Source: Clostridia bacterium
Lineage (GTDB): Bacteria; Bacillota; Clostridia; Oscillospirales; CAG-272
NCBI GenBank assembly: GCA_017629925.1
Contig: JAGBWH010000110.1
Coordinates: 1 to 5,997, forward strand
Length of the DNA: 5,997 bases
Direction of reading: 5' to 3'
Under the pieces are notes generated by a model. The model ran no database searches and was not told where the DNA came from. It worked only from the letters and a program-made list of their open reading frames with translations. Shown here piece after piece: positions 5,889-5,997 of this stretch (position 1 is its first letter; each line of letters begins with the position of its first letter). The position numbers and the translations under genes were made by a program.

Positions 5889-5896
5889 CCTCCCCT
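5889..5896 (-). promoter_or_regulatory. Strong Shine-Dalgarno site AGGGGAGG
   Basis: AGGGGAGG on the minus strand lies five bases before the hydrolase ATG. It is the strongest ribosome binding site in the window and fixes the start at 5883, keeping the N-terminal membrane helix in the protein. Confidence 0.85.
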
Positions 5897-5914
5897 TGCG
5901 AATGATGTAACTCA

Positions 5915-5943
5915 ATTATAGTTCATCTTGCCATATCTGTCAA
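5915..5943 (-). promoter_or_regulatory. Sigma-A promoter of the hydrolase gene
   Basis: TTGACA (5943-5938) and TATAAT (5920-5915) on the minus strand are spaced by 17 bases, again a full consensus match. The predicted start near 5908 leaves a leader of about 25 bases that carries the strong ribosome binding site. Together with the terminator at the other end, this makes the hydrolase a single-gene transcription unit. Confidence 0.88.
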
Positions 5944-5997
5944 GCAAAATAGAGCAATATAAGCGTGAATATATTTTTAGTTGTATATAATATAAAA

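Noticed and set aside
5986..5991. A TATAAT on the plus strand at the right edge as a promoter for a gene beyond the window
   Set aside because: The hexamer is perfect, but only a weak GCGTGA stands at the -35 position and the surroundings are very A/T-rich. The downstream sequence is outside the window.

Overview
The window looks like chromosomal DNA from a low-to-moderate-GC Gram-positive bacterium, most likely a member of Clostridia. The evidence is the gene order nusB – TsaD/Kae1-like – xseA – xseB – ispA – divergent PAP2 – (tlyA), the Shine-Dalgarno sites of the GAGG/GGAG type, and two promoters that match the sigma-A consensus exactly. No RNA gene, CRISPR array, insertion sequence or phage gene was seen.

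Layout. Positions 1-4196 hold one compact operon on the minus strand, read from right to left: nusB, a TsaD/Kae1-like paralogue, xseA, xseB, a farnesyl-diphosphate-synthase-type prenyltransferase (ispA), a divergent PAP2 (YuiD-type) membrane protein, and the first codons of an S4-domain gene that is probably tlyA and runs off the left edge. The genes overlap by 4 bases (ATGA) at three junctions and are separated by 1 to 24 bases at the others, so they are very probably co-transcribed and partly translationally coupled. A TTGACA-N17-TATAAT promoter at 4235-4263 drives nusB and presumably the whole operon.

Positions 4197-4412 are a divergent intergenic region that also carries a plus-strand extended -10 promoter. 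This promoter serves a small orphan gene (4413-4844) for a four-helix membrane protein of unknown function. The gene converges on an alpha/beta hydrolase with an N-terminal membrane anchor (4912-5883, minus). The two share a bidirectional rho-independent terminator at about 4879-4904. The hydrolase has its own perfect-consensus promoter at 5915-5943.

How the genes fit together. The operon combines RNA/transcription factors (NusB, probably TlyA), DNA maintenance (exonuclease VII, both subunits) and isoprenoid metabolism (IspA, possibly the PAP2-like membrane protein). This is a conserved housekeeping cluster rather than an accessory island. The least understood members are the Kae1-like protein, the PAP2-like protein and the orphan membrane protein. 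I saw no convincing evidence of a new defence or mobile system here.
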